NCBI GenBank assembly: GCA_937926205.1
Contig: CALEYL010000076.1
Location: 1 to 64,000 of the forward strand
Length of the DNA stretch: 64,000 nucleotides
DNA from: an uncultured Saprospiraceae bacterium
Lineage (GTDB): Bacteria; Bacteroidota; Bacteroidia; Chitinophagales; Saprospiraceae
Reading direction: 5' to 3'
A program made the position numbers and the translations under genes. The notes under the pieces are model-generated. The model did not search any database. It had not been told where the DNA came from and saw only the letters and a program-made list of their open reading frames with translations. The first letter of the stretch is position 1, and every line of letters starts with the position of its first letter. Positions 18,096-25,781 of this stretch are shown one piece after another.

Positions 18096-18447
18096 TTTAT
18101 AGCGTTTAGTATTAAGGAATCAAATTCTGGTTGAAATACAGAAAACCCACAGCAGCCGTATATGCAACGCCAGCGCAGGCATCTAAAGGGGGGAGTGTGT
18201 TTGTTATTGTATTCGGTATGTAGCAGCACCAAAGTGGCTAACAGAGATAGCCAGTTCATTTAGGAGGCTCTGTAAAGGTACGGAATTGTCGCTATTTTGT
18301 TACAAGGTAAAGCCATAAATGCTGGAACTTAATATTCGTTTAACCGTTTTTTTACAGGAAATGATGGCACCCTGCCTTAATTTATTGACTGGTACTTAGG
18401 TGGTCTACGGACTACCCTCTATATTTGGCCGTTTATAACTTTTGCGA
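18096..18447. other. Divergent intergenic region between lamin-tail and Nudix genes
   Basis: About 350 bases without a convincing gene. On the minus strand TACCTTTA (18273-18280) is one base off the TAnnTTTG -7 consensus and could start the lamin-tail transcript. On the plus strand TAACTTTTGC lies directly before the Nudix start and could be a very close promoter. Confidence 0.35.
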
Positions 18448-18888
18448 ATGCCTGGACATAAAATTACGCTGAAAGTACGACTCATCCTTTACCACAAAGG
18501 ACAGATTCTGCTTTTAAAACAAACCAATCCGAACGGGGGAAATTACACCCTGGTAGGGGGGACCATTGAACGGGGTGAGTCTGCCCGTCAGTGTTTGATT
18601 CGTGAGAGCTTTGAGGAGGCAGGAATCCTGTTGAAGGAAAAAGACCTGCAATTGGTGCATGTTTTGCAAAAGGTAACTGCAAGAGAGCAGCGTATGGTCC
18701 TGTATTTTAAGGCTTATCGCTGGGAAGGAGAATTAAAAGCGCGCGAAACGCATAAATTTAAAGAAGCGGAGTGGTTCGATCTGGACGAATTGCCCAAAAA
18801 CCTGACCGGAACCGTGCGTCAGGTACTGAATGAATACCGAAAAGGCAATTTGTATTCTGAATTGCCTAAGAAGCGGTTTGATGTTTGA
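18448..18888 (+). CDS. Nudix hydrolase
   Basis: 146 residues, the size of a single Nudix domain. The Nudix box is complete at residues 38-60: G, then E six residues on, then RESFEEAGI, satisfying Gx5Ex7REUXEEXGU. It hydrolyses a nucleoside diphosphate linked to another moiety; the substrate cannot be read from sequence. The frame opens with TTG at 18442, but ATG at 18448 is the better start. Neighbours are unrelated. Confidence 0.9.
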   Translation: MPGHKITLKVRLILYHKGQILLLKQTNPNGGNYTLVGGTIERGESARQCLIRESFEEAGILLKEKDLQLVHVLQKVTAREQRMVLYFKAYRWEGELKARETHKFKEAEWFDLDELPKNLTGTVRQVLNEYRKGNLYSELPKKRFDV

Positions 18889-18984
18889 ATTTGAAATGAA
18901 AATGGGCAGGAAACAAAAGGTTGTGGTAATTAATTTCCAGCACCCTTTGCCTCTTGCCCATTTGCATTTTGCCAATTTATTGGA

Positions 18985-19473
18985 TTAATCCTGGTTGCTT
19001 ACCAGTTTGGCAGTAGCTGCTTTTTTAGTTGTCGTCGCTGCAGCGGAAGCGCTTGAAGACTTGCTTTTGTCGCAGCAAGAAGCAGAAGCGGCTTTAGCGC
19101 CCGAAGCGCAACAACCTGCACCGGCGCTGGCGTTGCTTACTTTCGTTGCTTTGGCAGACTTGGAGCAAGCTGCTTTTTCGCTCGGCGATACGTTGATGAA
19201 CTTACCGCTTTTGCTGCAATATTCTACTTCAGTATAGGAAACTTTGCCGGTTTCGGCAGAAACTGTCTTTTTCATATAGCTCACCTGGCCACTGTGAGGG
19301 CAAGTGCGCGTTTCGATGGAAGCATCCATAGATGCCGTTTTGGCCGCAGCAGAAGCGGTGCAGTGGCTGTGCTTATCGTTGCTGGCAGAAGCAGATTTTG
19401 CCCCCGAGCATTGTGCGTTGGCTGCAAAGCTTAGTGCGCCGGAAAAAGCAAGCAACATGAATAACTTTTTCAT
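18985..19473 (-). CDS. Small secreted Ser/Ala/Lys/Cys-rich protein
   Basis: 162 residues with a clear signal peptide (1-20, ANAQ). The mature part is dominated by Ser, Ala and Lys and has nine cysteines (22, 38, 58, 86, 103, the pairs 121-122 and 133-134). A more ordered central section (about 56-95) reads TCPHSGQVSYMKKT ... GKVSYTEVEYC, two similar strands each with a Cys. The CC pairs and His residues suggest metal or disulfide chemistry, but this is inference. No family recognised; the signal peptide and steady codon pattern support a real gene. Confidence 0.7.
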   Translation of the reverse strand: MKKLFMLLAFSGALSFAANAQCSGAKSASASNDKHSHCTASAAAKTASMDASIETRTCPHSGQVSYMKKTVSAETGKVSYTEVEYCSKSGKFINVSPSEKAACSKSAKATKVSNASAGAGCCASGAKAASASCCDKSKSSSASAAATTTKKAATAKLVSNQD

Positions 19474-19790
19474 AGATCAGATTTTATTACAGTGAAGAAA
19501 TATCCATTCAAGGCGCTAAGTTAAACAACTCTCCCTTTTTTTCGTGTTATGGAAAAATTAACGTTTTCTTAAAATACACAACCTGACTGCGCAAGGCTTC
19601 TATTGGCAGGCGTTTCGCCGGGGGCAGCCAACCCATTTAAAAATCAAATATTTTAAAAAACTGATAGTCAGGTCTTTGCCATTCCCGTTTTGAACTATAA
19701 AATGTGGTAAAAAATGCGTTTTTTTGCGGCGTTTTGAAAACCATAATAACGCCTGAAGCCAACGCAAATAAAACCGAAATTATACATTCC
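19474..19790. other. Intergenic region, nothing specific seen
   Basis: About 317 bases between two divergent genes. An in-frame upstream extension of the dehydrogenase gene (from 19704) is not conserved-looking and was not used. No repeat, RNA or clear promoter was identified. Confidence 0.3.
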
Positions 19791-20996
19791 ATGAAGATAG
19801 GACTTATCCGGGAAGGGAAAACGCCGCCTGATGCGCGTATTCCGCTCACACCGGCACAATGCGCGCGCATTCAGGCTGCAAATGCGATAAAAATTGTCGT
19901 CGAACCCTCCCCGGTTCGTTGTTATACTGACACAGAATATCAAAATGCCGGTATTGAATTGGCTCAGGATCTTTCGGATTGCGACATTCTTATGGGAGTC
20001 AAAGAAGTGCCTGTTAACCAACTGATTCCGGAGAAAACCTACTGCTTCTTTTCGCATACCATCAAAAAGCAGCCACACAATCAGAAGTTGCTTCGGGCAA
20101 TTCTCGAAAAACGCATCCGCATGCTTGACTACGAAGTGATGACGGATGACAAAGGAGAGCGGCTTATTGCTTTCGGCCGGTTTGCCGGTATGGTAGGCGC
20201 TCACAATGCACTGTACACTTATGGCCGCCGTACGGGCGCTTTTTCCCTCACCCGGATGAAAGATTGCCATGATTATGCCGAAGCAAAATCCATTTACGCC
20301 CAGATACACTGGCCTGCCCTGAAAATCGTACTTACCGGTTCAGGCAGGGTAGGGAAGGGCGCCGCACAGGTTTTGAAGGATATGGGTATCAGGGAAGTCA
20401 GCGCCGCGGATTTTTTGAACAAAGACTGGCCGGAAGCTGTTTTTACACAAATACATGCTTCTGACTATGTAGCCCGAAAAGACGGGCAGCCATTCGACAA
20501 AGCAGATTATTATGCCCATCCCGAAGCTTACAAGAGTGTATTTAAACCTTACTATAAGGCCGCAGACATTTTTATCAACGGGATTTACTGGGACGATCGT
20601 GCGCCTGCTTTTTTTACGGTAGAAGAGATGCAAAGTCCGGATTTTCGCATTCGCACGATTGCAGACGTTACCTGCGATCTTGCCCCGCTTGCATCCATTC
20701 CGTCGACCATAAGGTCTTCGACCATTGATGAACCCATATTTGGTTTTGATCCTTTTTCCAAAACAGAAGTGGCCCCACATCAGGAACATGTCATCGATAT
20801 GATGGCCATAGACAACCTGCCCAATGAAATGCCGCGCGATGCTTCTGAAGCGTTCGGAGAGCAATTTATTGCCCATATTTTACCTGAACTGCTGAAAGCG
20901 GAAAGCTCCGTCATTGAGCGGGCGACTATCGCTCAAAATGGCTGCCTGACAAAACGGTTTGAATACCTGGAAGAATATGTCGGGGTAGTTTGTTGA
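19791..20996 (+). CDS. Saccharopine dehydrogenase (L-lysine-forming type, LYS1-like)
   Basis: 401 residues of the alanine dehydrogenase/PNT-like superfamily. The N-terminal domain carries LMGVKEVP with K71 and FFSHTIKKQ with H89, which correspond to the catalytic Lys and His of fungal LYS1. The dinucleotide-binding loop is GSGRVGKG (183-190), and DVTCDLAPLASIPSTI near residue 300 is also family-typical. The reaction interconverts saccharopine with lysine and 2-oxoglutarate using NAD. In a bacterium this enzyme may act in lysine metabolism or on a related imine; no other lysine genes are adjacent. The ATG at 19791 matches the family N-terminus. DoxX and ApbE genes follow closely on the same strand. 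Confidence 0.85.
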   Translation: MKIGLIREGKTPPDARIPLTPAQCARIQAANAIKIVVEPSPVRCYTDTEYQNAGIELAQDLSDCDILMGVKEVPVNQLIPEKTYCFFSHTIKKQPHNQKLLRAILEKRIRMLDYEVMTDDKGERLIAFGRFAGMVGAHNALYTYGRRTGAFSLTRMKDCHDYAEAKSIYAQIHWPALKIVLTGSGRVGKGAAQVLKDMGIREVSAADFLNKDWPEAVFTQIHASDYVARKDGQPFDKADYYAHPEAYKSVFKPYYKAADIFINGIYWDDRAPAFFTVEEMQSPDFRIRTIADVTCDLAPLASIPSTIRSSTIDEPIFGFDPFSKTEVAPHQEHVIDMMAIDNLPNEMPRDASEAFGEQFIAHILPELLKAESSVIERATIAQNGCLTKRFEYLEEYVGVVC

Positions 20997-21012
20997 ACCT
21001 AAAATCTTGAAC

Positions 21013-21444
21013 ATGAAAAAACTGGCGCTCCTTCCTGAAAACTTAAATGCCGATCTGGCCTTACTGACCCTGAGACTGATTTTTGGCTTTTGTATGGCCT
21101 ACTTGCACGGCACTTCCAAACTGAATACCTTGTTTGGGGATAAACCAGTTGAATTCATGAATTTTATGGGCCTTGGGGATACTTTCTCTCTTGCTTTGGT
21201 CGTATTTGCAGAGTTTTTCTGCTCTATTTTACTGATAATCGGTTTATTTACACGGCTGGCATCTTTGCCCCTGATGTTTACCATGCTGGTGGCGGTACTT
21301 TATGTGCACAGTAACGATCCTTTTAGCGACAAGGAACACGGACTGCTGTATTTAGGCGTTTATTTTGTATTGTTTCTGATGGGCCCCGGAAGGTATTCAA
21401 TAGATGCTTTTCTGAGTATCAGGAAAAAAAGCACTTCTCAATAA
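21013..21444 (+). CDS. DoxX family membrane protein
   Basis: 143 residues with four predicted membrane helices (about 20-38, 58-78, 83-102, 113-130), including the DoxX-type first helix ending in FMAYLHGTSKL and a GLFTRLASLPL turn. DoxX proteins are linked to quinone- or thiol-related redox functions, but the role here is not known. ATG at 21013 is preferred to a TTG at 21007. It is 16 bases after the dehydrogenase gene and 23 before apbE, so the three are probably cotranscribed. Confidence 0.85.
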   Translation: MKKLALLPENLNADLALLTLRLIFGFCMAYLHGTSKLNTLFGDKPVEFMNFMGLGDTFSLALVVFAEFFCSILLIIGLFTRLASLPLMFTMLVAVLYVHSNDPFSDKEHGLLYLGVYFVLFLMGPGRYSIDAFLSIRKKSTSQ

Positions 21445-21467
21445 ATTGGTTTACTGAACCTTATAAC

Positions 21468-22505
21468 ATGAGATATCCACTTTTAGGTCTGATTGTTTTA
21501 TTGGCTTTTTCTGCTTGTAAACAAGACCAGACAAAGCAACCTGCCACTTCCCGATATGTGGTGCTGGAAGGCGAAACGATGGGTACTTACTACGGCCTCA
21601 ACTATGGCGACAGCCTCGGTCGTAATTTCCAGGCAGCGGTGGATAGTTTGCTTCTGGAGATCAACCTCGGCGTTTCTACTTACATCGAGTCGTCGGTTAT
21701 TTCAAAGTTCAACCAGGCTGAATCGACTTTAAAACTGGAAGACACTCTGCAGGGGCCGGAGCGCTATTTTCTAGATAATTTTTATGCTGCAAAGTCTGTT
21801 TTTCATCGATCAGGCGGGGCATTCGACCCTACCGTTATGCCTTTGGTCAATTACTGGGGTTTTGGTTATACCCCCAAACGCCCGGTATTGTCTGTAGATT
21901 CTGTCAAAGTGGATTCCTTGCTTCGCTATGTTGGATTTGATAAAATTTCCCTGCGCGGAGGGGTTTTAACCAAATCTCTTCCCGGGGTTCAACTCGACTT
22001 TGGCGGTTGTGCCAAGGGCTATGGCGTAGACGCAATGGGGCGCCTGCTCGAAAGCAAAGGCATTTACAATTACCTGGTCAATATTGGGGGCGAGGTACGG
22101 GCCCGCGGTGTCAATGCCAAAGGACTGGTCTGGACCATAGGGATCAACAAACCTGTCGAAGATGGTTCGCTGGAAGACGTTCAGGCAACACATACTTTAA
22201 AAGACAGGTGTGTCTCTACTTCAGGTAATTATCGCAACTTCTACGAAGTAAACGGAGTAAAATACAGCCATACCATCAACCCCAAAACCGGTTTTCCTGA
22301 GCGCACCACTTTGTTAAGCGCCTCCGTATTTTCAGATAGTTCCGTCATTTCTGACGCTTTCGGTACGGCTTTTATGGTATTGGGAAAAGAGAAAGCTTTC
22401 AAACTTGCCCAAACCCTGAAGGGGGTAGATGCCTTTCTGATTTACGGAAAATCGGATGGCAGTATGGGAACTCAGTTTACGGATGGTCTGAAAGATGAAT
22501 TTTAA
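21468..22505 (+). CDS. apbE: FAD:protein FMN transferase lipoprotein
   Basis: 345 residues. Lipoprotein signal with C17 (LLAFSAC). The ApbE fold follows with GETMGTYYGL near the N-terminus, DFGGCAKGYGVD and NIGGEVRARG in the middle, HTINPKTGFP near 265-275 and SDAFGTAFMVLG near 290-300, the last supplying metal ligands. The enzyme covalently attaches FMN to threonine of target flavoproteins such as NqrC or RnfG in the periplasm. No such target gene is in the window. Probably cotranscribed with the DoxX gene. Confidence 0.92.
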   Translation: MRYPLLGLIVLLAFSACKQDQTKQPATSRYVVLEGETMGTYYGLNYGDSLGRNFQAAVDSLLLEINLGVSTYIESSVISKFNQAESTLKLEDTLQGPERYFLDNFYAAKSVFHRSGGAFDPTVMPLVNYWGFGYTPKRPVLSVDSVKVDSLLRYVGFDKISLRGGVLTKSLPGVQLDFGGCAKGYGVDAMGRLLESKGIYNYLVNIGGEVRARGVNAKGLVWTIGINKPVEDGSLEDVQATHTLKDRCVSTSGNYRNFYEVNGVKYSHTINPKTGFPERTTLLSASVFSDSSVISDAFGTAFMVLGKEKAFKLAQTLKGVDAFLIYGKSDGSMGTQFTDGLKDEF

Positions 22506-22568
22506 CTGGAGTGGCGCACCCCGTTTTCAAATTACCAAAATTGCCTAATTTTCAAATCAAATCTTTCC

Positions 22569-22850
22569 ATGCGGATTATTGGATACATTGAACATCCGGC
22601 CATGAAAATCACGGTATTCAAAATGGACAACCGTTTTTCTGTGAAGTTTGAAACCGGCATGCACGAACAAACCTATAAATTTCGCGCAGGTGAATCTGTT
22701 CATAGCATGGAAGACATCCAAAGGATGGTAGACAGCGGATTTCAGGAAGCTGTGCTGGAGATCTTTAAATCCATGCGATTGAACAGCATGGAGGCGCAGG
22801 CACGCCATTCGCAGCGGCCGGCAGCAGACGAGTTTGACCAGATAATTTAG
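22569..22850 (+). CDS. Small conserved-looking hypothetical protein
   Basis: 93 residues, cytoplasmic, no membrane segment. The N-terminal half looks like a small beta sheet (IIGYIEHPAMKITVFKMDNRFSVKFETG) and the second half is helical (HSMEDIQRMVDSGFQEAVLEIFKSM). No family is recognised. It lies 63 bases after apbE on the same strand and ends at a palindrome that could terminate transcription. The regular codon usage and fitting position support a genuine gene. Confidence 0.65.
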   Translation: MRIIGYIEHPAMKITVFKMDNRFSVKFETGMHEQTYKFRAGESVHSMEDIQRMVDSGFQEAVLEIFKSMRLNSMEAQARHSQRPAADEFDQII

Positions 22851-22902
22851 TAGCTGCCTTTACCCGCCTCCCGAAGAATCGGCAGGCAGGTAAAGACAGC
22901 GA
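22851..22902. repeat. Imperfect palindrome at convergent gene ends
   Basis: Arms 22851-22874 and 22879-22902 around a 4-base loop pair at about 19 of 24 positions. The right arm contains GGCAGGTAAAGACAG, the same theme as the 53-bp palindrome at 15667-15719. It sits between the 3' ends of the small hypothetical gene and mdh and may serve as a shared terminator. Confidence 0.65.
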
Positions 22903-22906
22903 CCAT

Positions 22907-23842
22907 TTATGCAATATTCATCGCATCGTAAACATCCATCACCGCACGTACATGTCCGGCTGAAGTATTCATCAACGCCATTTCGGCATCGTTCAGTTTC
23001 AGTTCCAAAATCTGGGAAATACCCGATTTGCCTAATTTTACAGGAACGCCAAGCGCAAGATTTTTGAGTCCGTACTGACCATCGATCATTGCACAGCAAG
23101 GGAAAATGCGGTTTTCATCTCGCAGGATGGCTTCTACCATCTGAGCTGCCGCCGCACCGGGAGCATACCACGCAGAAGTGCCCATCAGCTTAACCAGTTC
23201 ACCACCTCCGTTTTTCGTTCTTTCCACAATGGCATCAAGAGAAGCCGCATCTATCAGTTCCGTGACCGGAATACCGGCTACAGTGGTATAACGTGGAAGC
23301 GGAACCATGGTGTCGCCGTGGCCGCCAAGCAACATCGCCTGAATGTCTTTGGGGGATACCTGAAGCGCTTCTGCCAAAAAGGCACGGTAGCGCGCTGTGT
23401 CCAAAATGCCCGCCATACCGAAAACGCGGGAAGCATCAAGCCCCGAGCTTTTGTAGGCAGCATAAGTCATGACGTCAAGCGGATTGGAAACCACGATGAT
23501 GATCGGATTCTTTGAATGCGCCATGATCGATTTTGTCACAGAAGAGACAATTTTCGCGTTGGTCGAAATCAAATCATCACGTGTCATACCCGGTTTGCGG
23601 GGTACGCCTGCAGTAATGACCACAATGTCAGAATCGGCTGTTTCCTTGTAGTCTTCTGTTCCCCGAAGGAAAGTGCTGTAGTTGTCAATAGGAGCTTGCT
23701 GCCAGGTATCGAGCGCCTTGCCGCGAGCCAGGTCGCCTGCGATGTCGAGCAGGACTACTTCTTTTACCAGGTCTTTGTGTGCCAGTACATTAGCGCAAGT
23801 GGCGCCTACATTGCCCGCGCCAATAACGGTTACTTTACTCAT
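22907..23842 (-). CDS. mdh: Malate dehydrogenase
   Basis: 311 residues, LDH/MDH superfamily. It oxidises malate to oxaloacetate with NAD in the TCA cycle. The N-terminal Rossmann motif is GAGNVG (8-13) with an acidic residue at the end of strand 2 (LLDIAG) indicating NAD. Substrate-binding arginines appear in GVPRKPGMTRDDL, and the catalytic His is in LLGGHGD (~174). The sequence is of the LDH-like MDH type used by Bacteroidota. A -7 element (23910-23917) lies ~70 bases upstream. Confidence 0.95.
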   Translation of the reverse strand: MSKVTVIGAGNVGATCANVLAHKDLVKEVVLLDIAGDLARGKALDTWQQAPIDNYSTFLRGTEDYKETADSDIVVITAGVPRKPGMTRDDLISTNAKIVSSVTKSIMAHSKNPIIIVVSNPLDVMTYAAYKSSGLDASRVFGMAGILDTARYRAFLAEALQVSPKDIQAMLLGGHGDTMVPLPRYTTVAGIPVTELIDAASLDAIVERTKNGGGELVKLMGTSAWYAPGAAAAQMVEAILRDENRIFPCCAMIDGQYGLKNLALGVPVKLGKSGISQILELKLNDAEMALMNTSAGHVRAVMDVYDAMNIA

Positions 23843-23909
23843 GTTAGAATGATCTTATTGGTTGTCAAAGAATTGTTTTTGCATGAATAGCCAGAGGCCA
23901 TTTGCGCCG

Positions 23910-23917
23910 CAAAAGTA
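23910..23917 (-). promoter_or_regulatory. Bacteroidota -7 element for mdh
   Basis: On the minus strand TACTTTTG followed by C matches TAnnTTTG. It lies about 68 bases upstream of the mdh start, in keeping with a short leader. Confidence 0.55.
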
Positions 23918-23996
23918 GCCATTTTTCTTTACCTTTTGTTGGGATGCAGACCAAAGAAGCAGGATTATTTGAAAGATAAGAAGTCACTATTTTTTC

Positions 23997-24005
23997 TAAC
24001 TTTGC
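23997..24005 (+). promoter_or_regulatory. Bacteroidota -7 element for the first metalloprotease gene
   Basis: TAACTTTGC is a full match to the TAnnTTTG(C/T) consensus. A TTTG at 23968-23971 lies upstream but with longer than usual spacing. The coding start is ~75 bases downstream. Confidence 0.55.
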
Positions 24006-24079
24006 CCGCGCTTATCCTGAATTAAGGATGAACATTTTCTCCAACTCAGACATTTGTTTATAAAAAAATATCATTCAAT

Positions 24080-25615
24080 ATGAAGTATGGGTTACCAATG
24101 CTTATTCTGATGCTGACGTTTGCCGGATTTACAACGATGGCTCAACCTATATCACAAAGAACTTGCGGTACGCATGGAGAAATGGCTACCCCGATGATTG
24201 AGCGCCTGTTACGCAATATCGAATCCCTGCGCAATCGTCCTGCCCGCCCGCGCGGTGGAACGATTTATGTGCCCATCAAGTTTCACCTTGTTGCGACAAC
24301 TGCCGGAACAGGGAGAGTGCCTGAAAGCAGGGTATTGGATCAGTTGTGCGCGCTAAATGAAGATTATGCGCCAATTGGGGTTCAGTTTTACCTCAAAAAC
24401 GGAACCTTTAATTACATCAACAATACAGCGGTCTATTCCAACCATACGGCAACGACCAATACGATTATGTCCTTTGCACGCGATAATTCTGCGCTCAATA
24501 TTTTTATTGTGGATGACGCTTCTCCTGCAGGAGGCGGCTTAGGTACAACTTTGGGGTATTATTCTCCGGTTAAGGACTGGCTCGTCATGCGCCGGGACGA
24601 AGTATCGGCTTCCAGTGCAACGCTGCCACACGAAGTCGGGCACTTCTTTAGTCTGGATCACCCGTTTAATGGCTGGGACTCAGAGCCCTATGACCCGGCA
24701 ATTCATGGCATACCTGCCCCGGCTACTTCTCCGGGCGGGGTTCCAACGGAAAAAGCGGATGGCAGCAACTGTGCCACAGCAGGAGATTATATTTGTGATA
24801 CGCCGGCAGACTACAACCTGGGTTTTGGCTGGAACAACTGCAACTATACAGGTGGAGCCATGGATCCGATGGGCCTGCTCGTTGACCCGGAAGAACGCTT
24901 GTTTATGGGGTATTTTCTGGATTGCCCCCGAGAGGATTATTTCTTTTCGCCCATGCAGCAGGAACTGGTACTTGAAGACTTAGACAGCCCTGAGCGCAAT
25001 TATGTCACCCCTAACTATATACCTTATCAGGTTGAACTTGACGGGTTACCTGAACTGACTTATCCCATTGGTGGTGAAGTCACTGCAGGTTATAATTCGG
25101 TCAACCTTCAATGGAACAGTGTTGCCGGCGCCACGCGTTATCTGGTGGAAATAGATCAACTTCCGACCTTTTCATCCACAACAGCGCGTTATGTGGTTGC
25201 GGGCACCAATAAGATTCTGACCAACCTGGTAGCCAATAAGACTTATTTCTGGAAAGTCCGGCCTTACGGCGAATACCACACCTGCTCCACTTTTACACCG
25301 GCAGCCAACTTCAAAACTGGTACAGTCACAAACATTGGCGAAATCTCGCGGGTTGCCAACTGGAGCGTAGAACCCAATCCAATGTCAGCCGGGCAGGAAC
25401 TGAATGTCAACATTACCAGCAATGAAAGCATAGAAGGGACGCTTACTGTTTTGAATGCTGTTGGCCAGGTGATCTACCGCCTGGAGAACCTGCAGCTTTC
25501 ACAAGGCAACCACGATTTAAGAATCCCGTCTGAACTATTGTCCAGAGGCGTTTATGTCGTAGCTTTGGAATCGGAAGACATGCTGCTGACCAGGCGGGTT
25601 GTTGTCGGAAATTAA
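24080..25615 (+). CDS. Secreted M43-like zinc metalloprotease, T9SS type A (paralogue 1)
   Basis: 511 residues. Signal peptide 1-~21. The catalytic domain (about 60-315) has the metzincin-like site HEVGHFFSLDH (H184, E185, H188, H194) and a putative Met-turn in LFMGYFLDC. A fibronectin-III-like domain follows (about 340-430) and a T9SS type A sorting domain ends the protein (VEPNPMSAG ... SRGVYVVAL ... RRVVVGN). The third zinc ligand follows SLD where typical M43 members have GL. It is the first of three tandem paralogues and the most divergent, with Gly in place of Ser in the FMSY motif. Likely digests extracellular protein. Confidence 0.86.
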   Translation: MKYGLPMLILMLTFAGFTTMAQPISQRTCGTHGEMATPMIERLLRNIESLRNRPARPRGGTIYVPIKFHLVATTAGTGRVPESRVLDQLCALNEDYAPIGVQFYLKNGTFNYINNTAVYSNHTATTNTIMSFARDNSALNIFIVDDASPAGGGLGTTLGYYSPVKDWLVMRRDEVSASSATLPHEVGHFFSLDHPFNGWDSEPYDPAIHGIPAPATSPGGVPTEKADGSNCATAGDYICDTPADYNLGFGWNNCNYTGGAMDPMGLLVDPEERLFMGYFLDCPREDYFFSPMQQELVLEDLDSPERNYVTPNYIPYQVELDGLPELTYPIGGEVTAGYNSVNLQWNSVAGATRYLVEIDQLPTFSSTTARYVVAGTNKILTNLVANKTYFWKVRPYGEYHTCSTFTPAANFKTGTVTNIGEISRVANWSVEPNPMSAGQELNVNITSNESIEGTLTVLNAVGQVIYRLENLQLSQGNHDLRIPSELLSRGVYVVALESEDMLLTRRVVVGN

Positions 25616-25616
25616 G

Positions 25617-25673
25617 GGCTGTCTTTAACCTGCCGGGCCCACCTCATTGGGAAGAGGCAGTTAAAGAACGGCC
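25617..25673. repeat. Imperfect palindrome after metalloprotease 1
   Basis: GGCTGTCTTTAACCTGCC (25617-25634) and GGCAGTTAAAGAACGGCC (25656-25673) form an imperfect inverted repeat, beginning one base after the stop codon. Sequence and position resemble the palindromes at 15667-15719 and 22851-22902. Confidence 0.6.
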
Positions 25674-25718
25674 AATGGACGAACACTAATTCAATCAAAA
25701 ATACATTTTCTCTGATGT

Positions 25719-25758
25719 AGTAACGCCCAATAAACCTTAATATTTATTGGGCGTTACT
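25719..25758 (+). terminator. Terminator between metalloprotease genes 1 and 2
   Basis: A 16-bp perfect stem (25719-25734 with 25743-25758, containing CGCCCAATAAA) and an 8-base loop, followed by ATTCTT. It lies 24 bases before the next start codon, so it may also act as an attenuator-like or 5' structure for the second protease gene. Confidence 0.65.
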
Positions 25759-25781
25759 ATTCTTACTCATCAAAATAAGAC

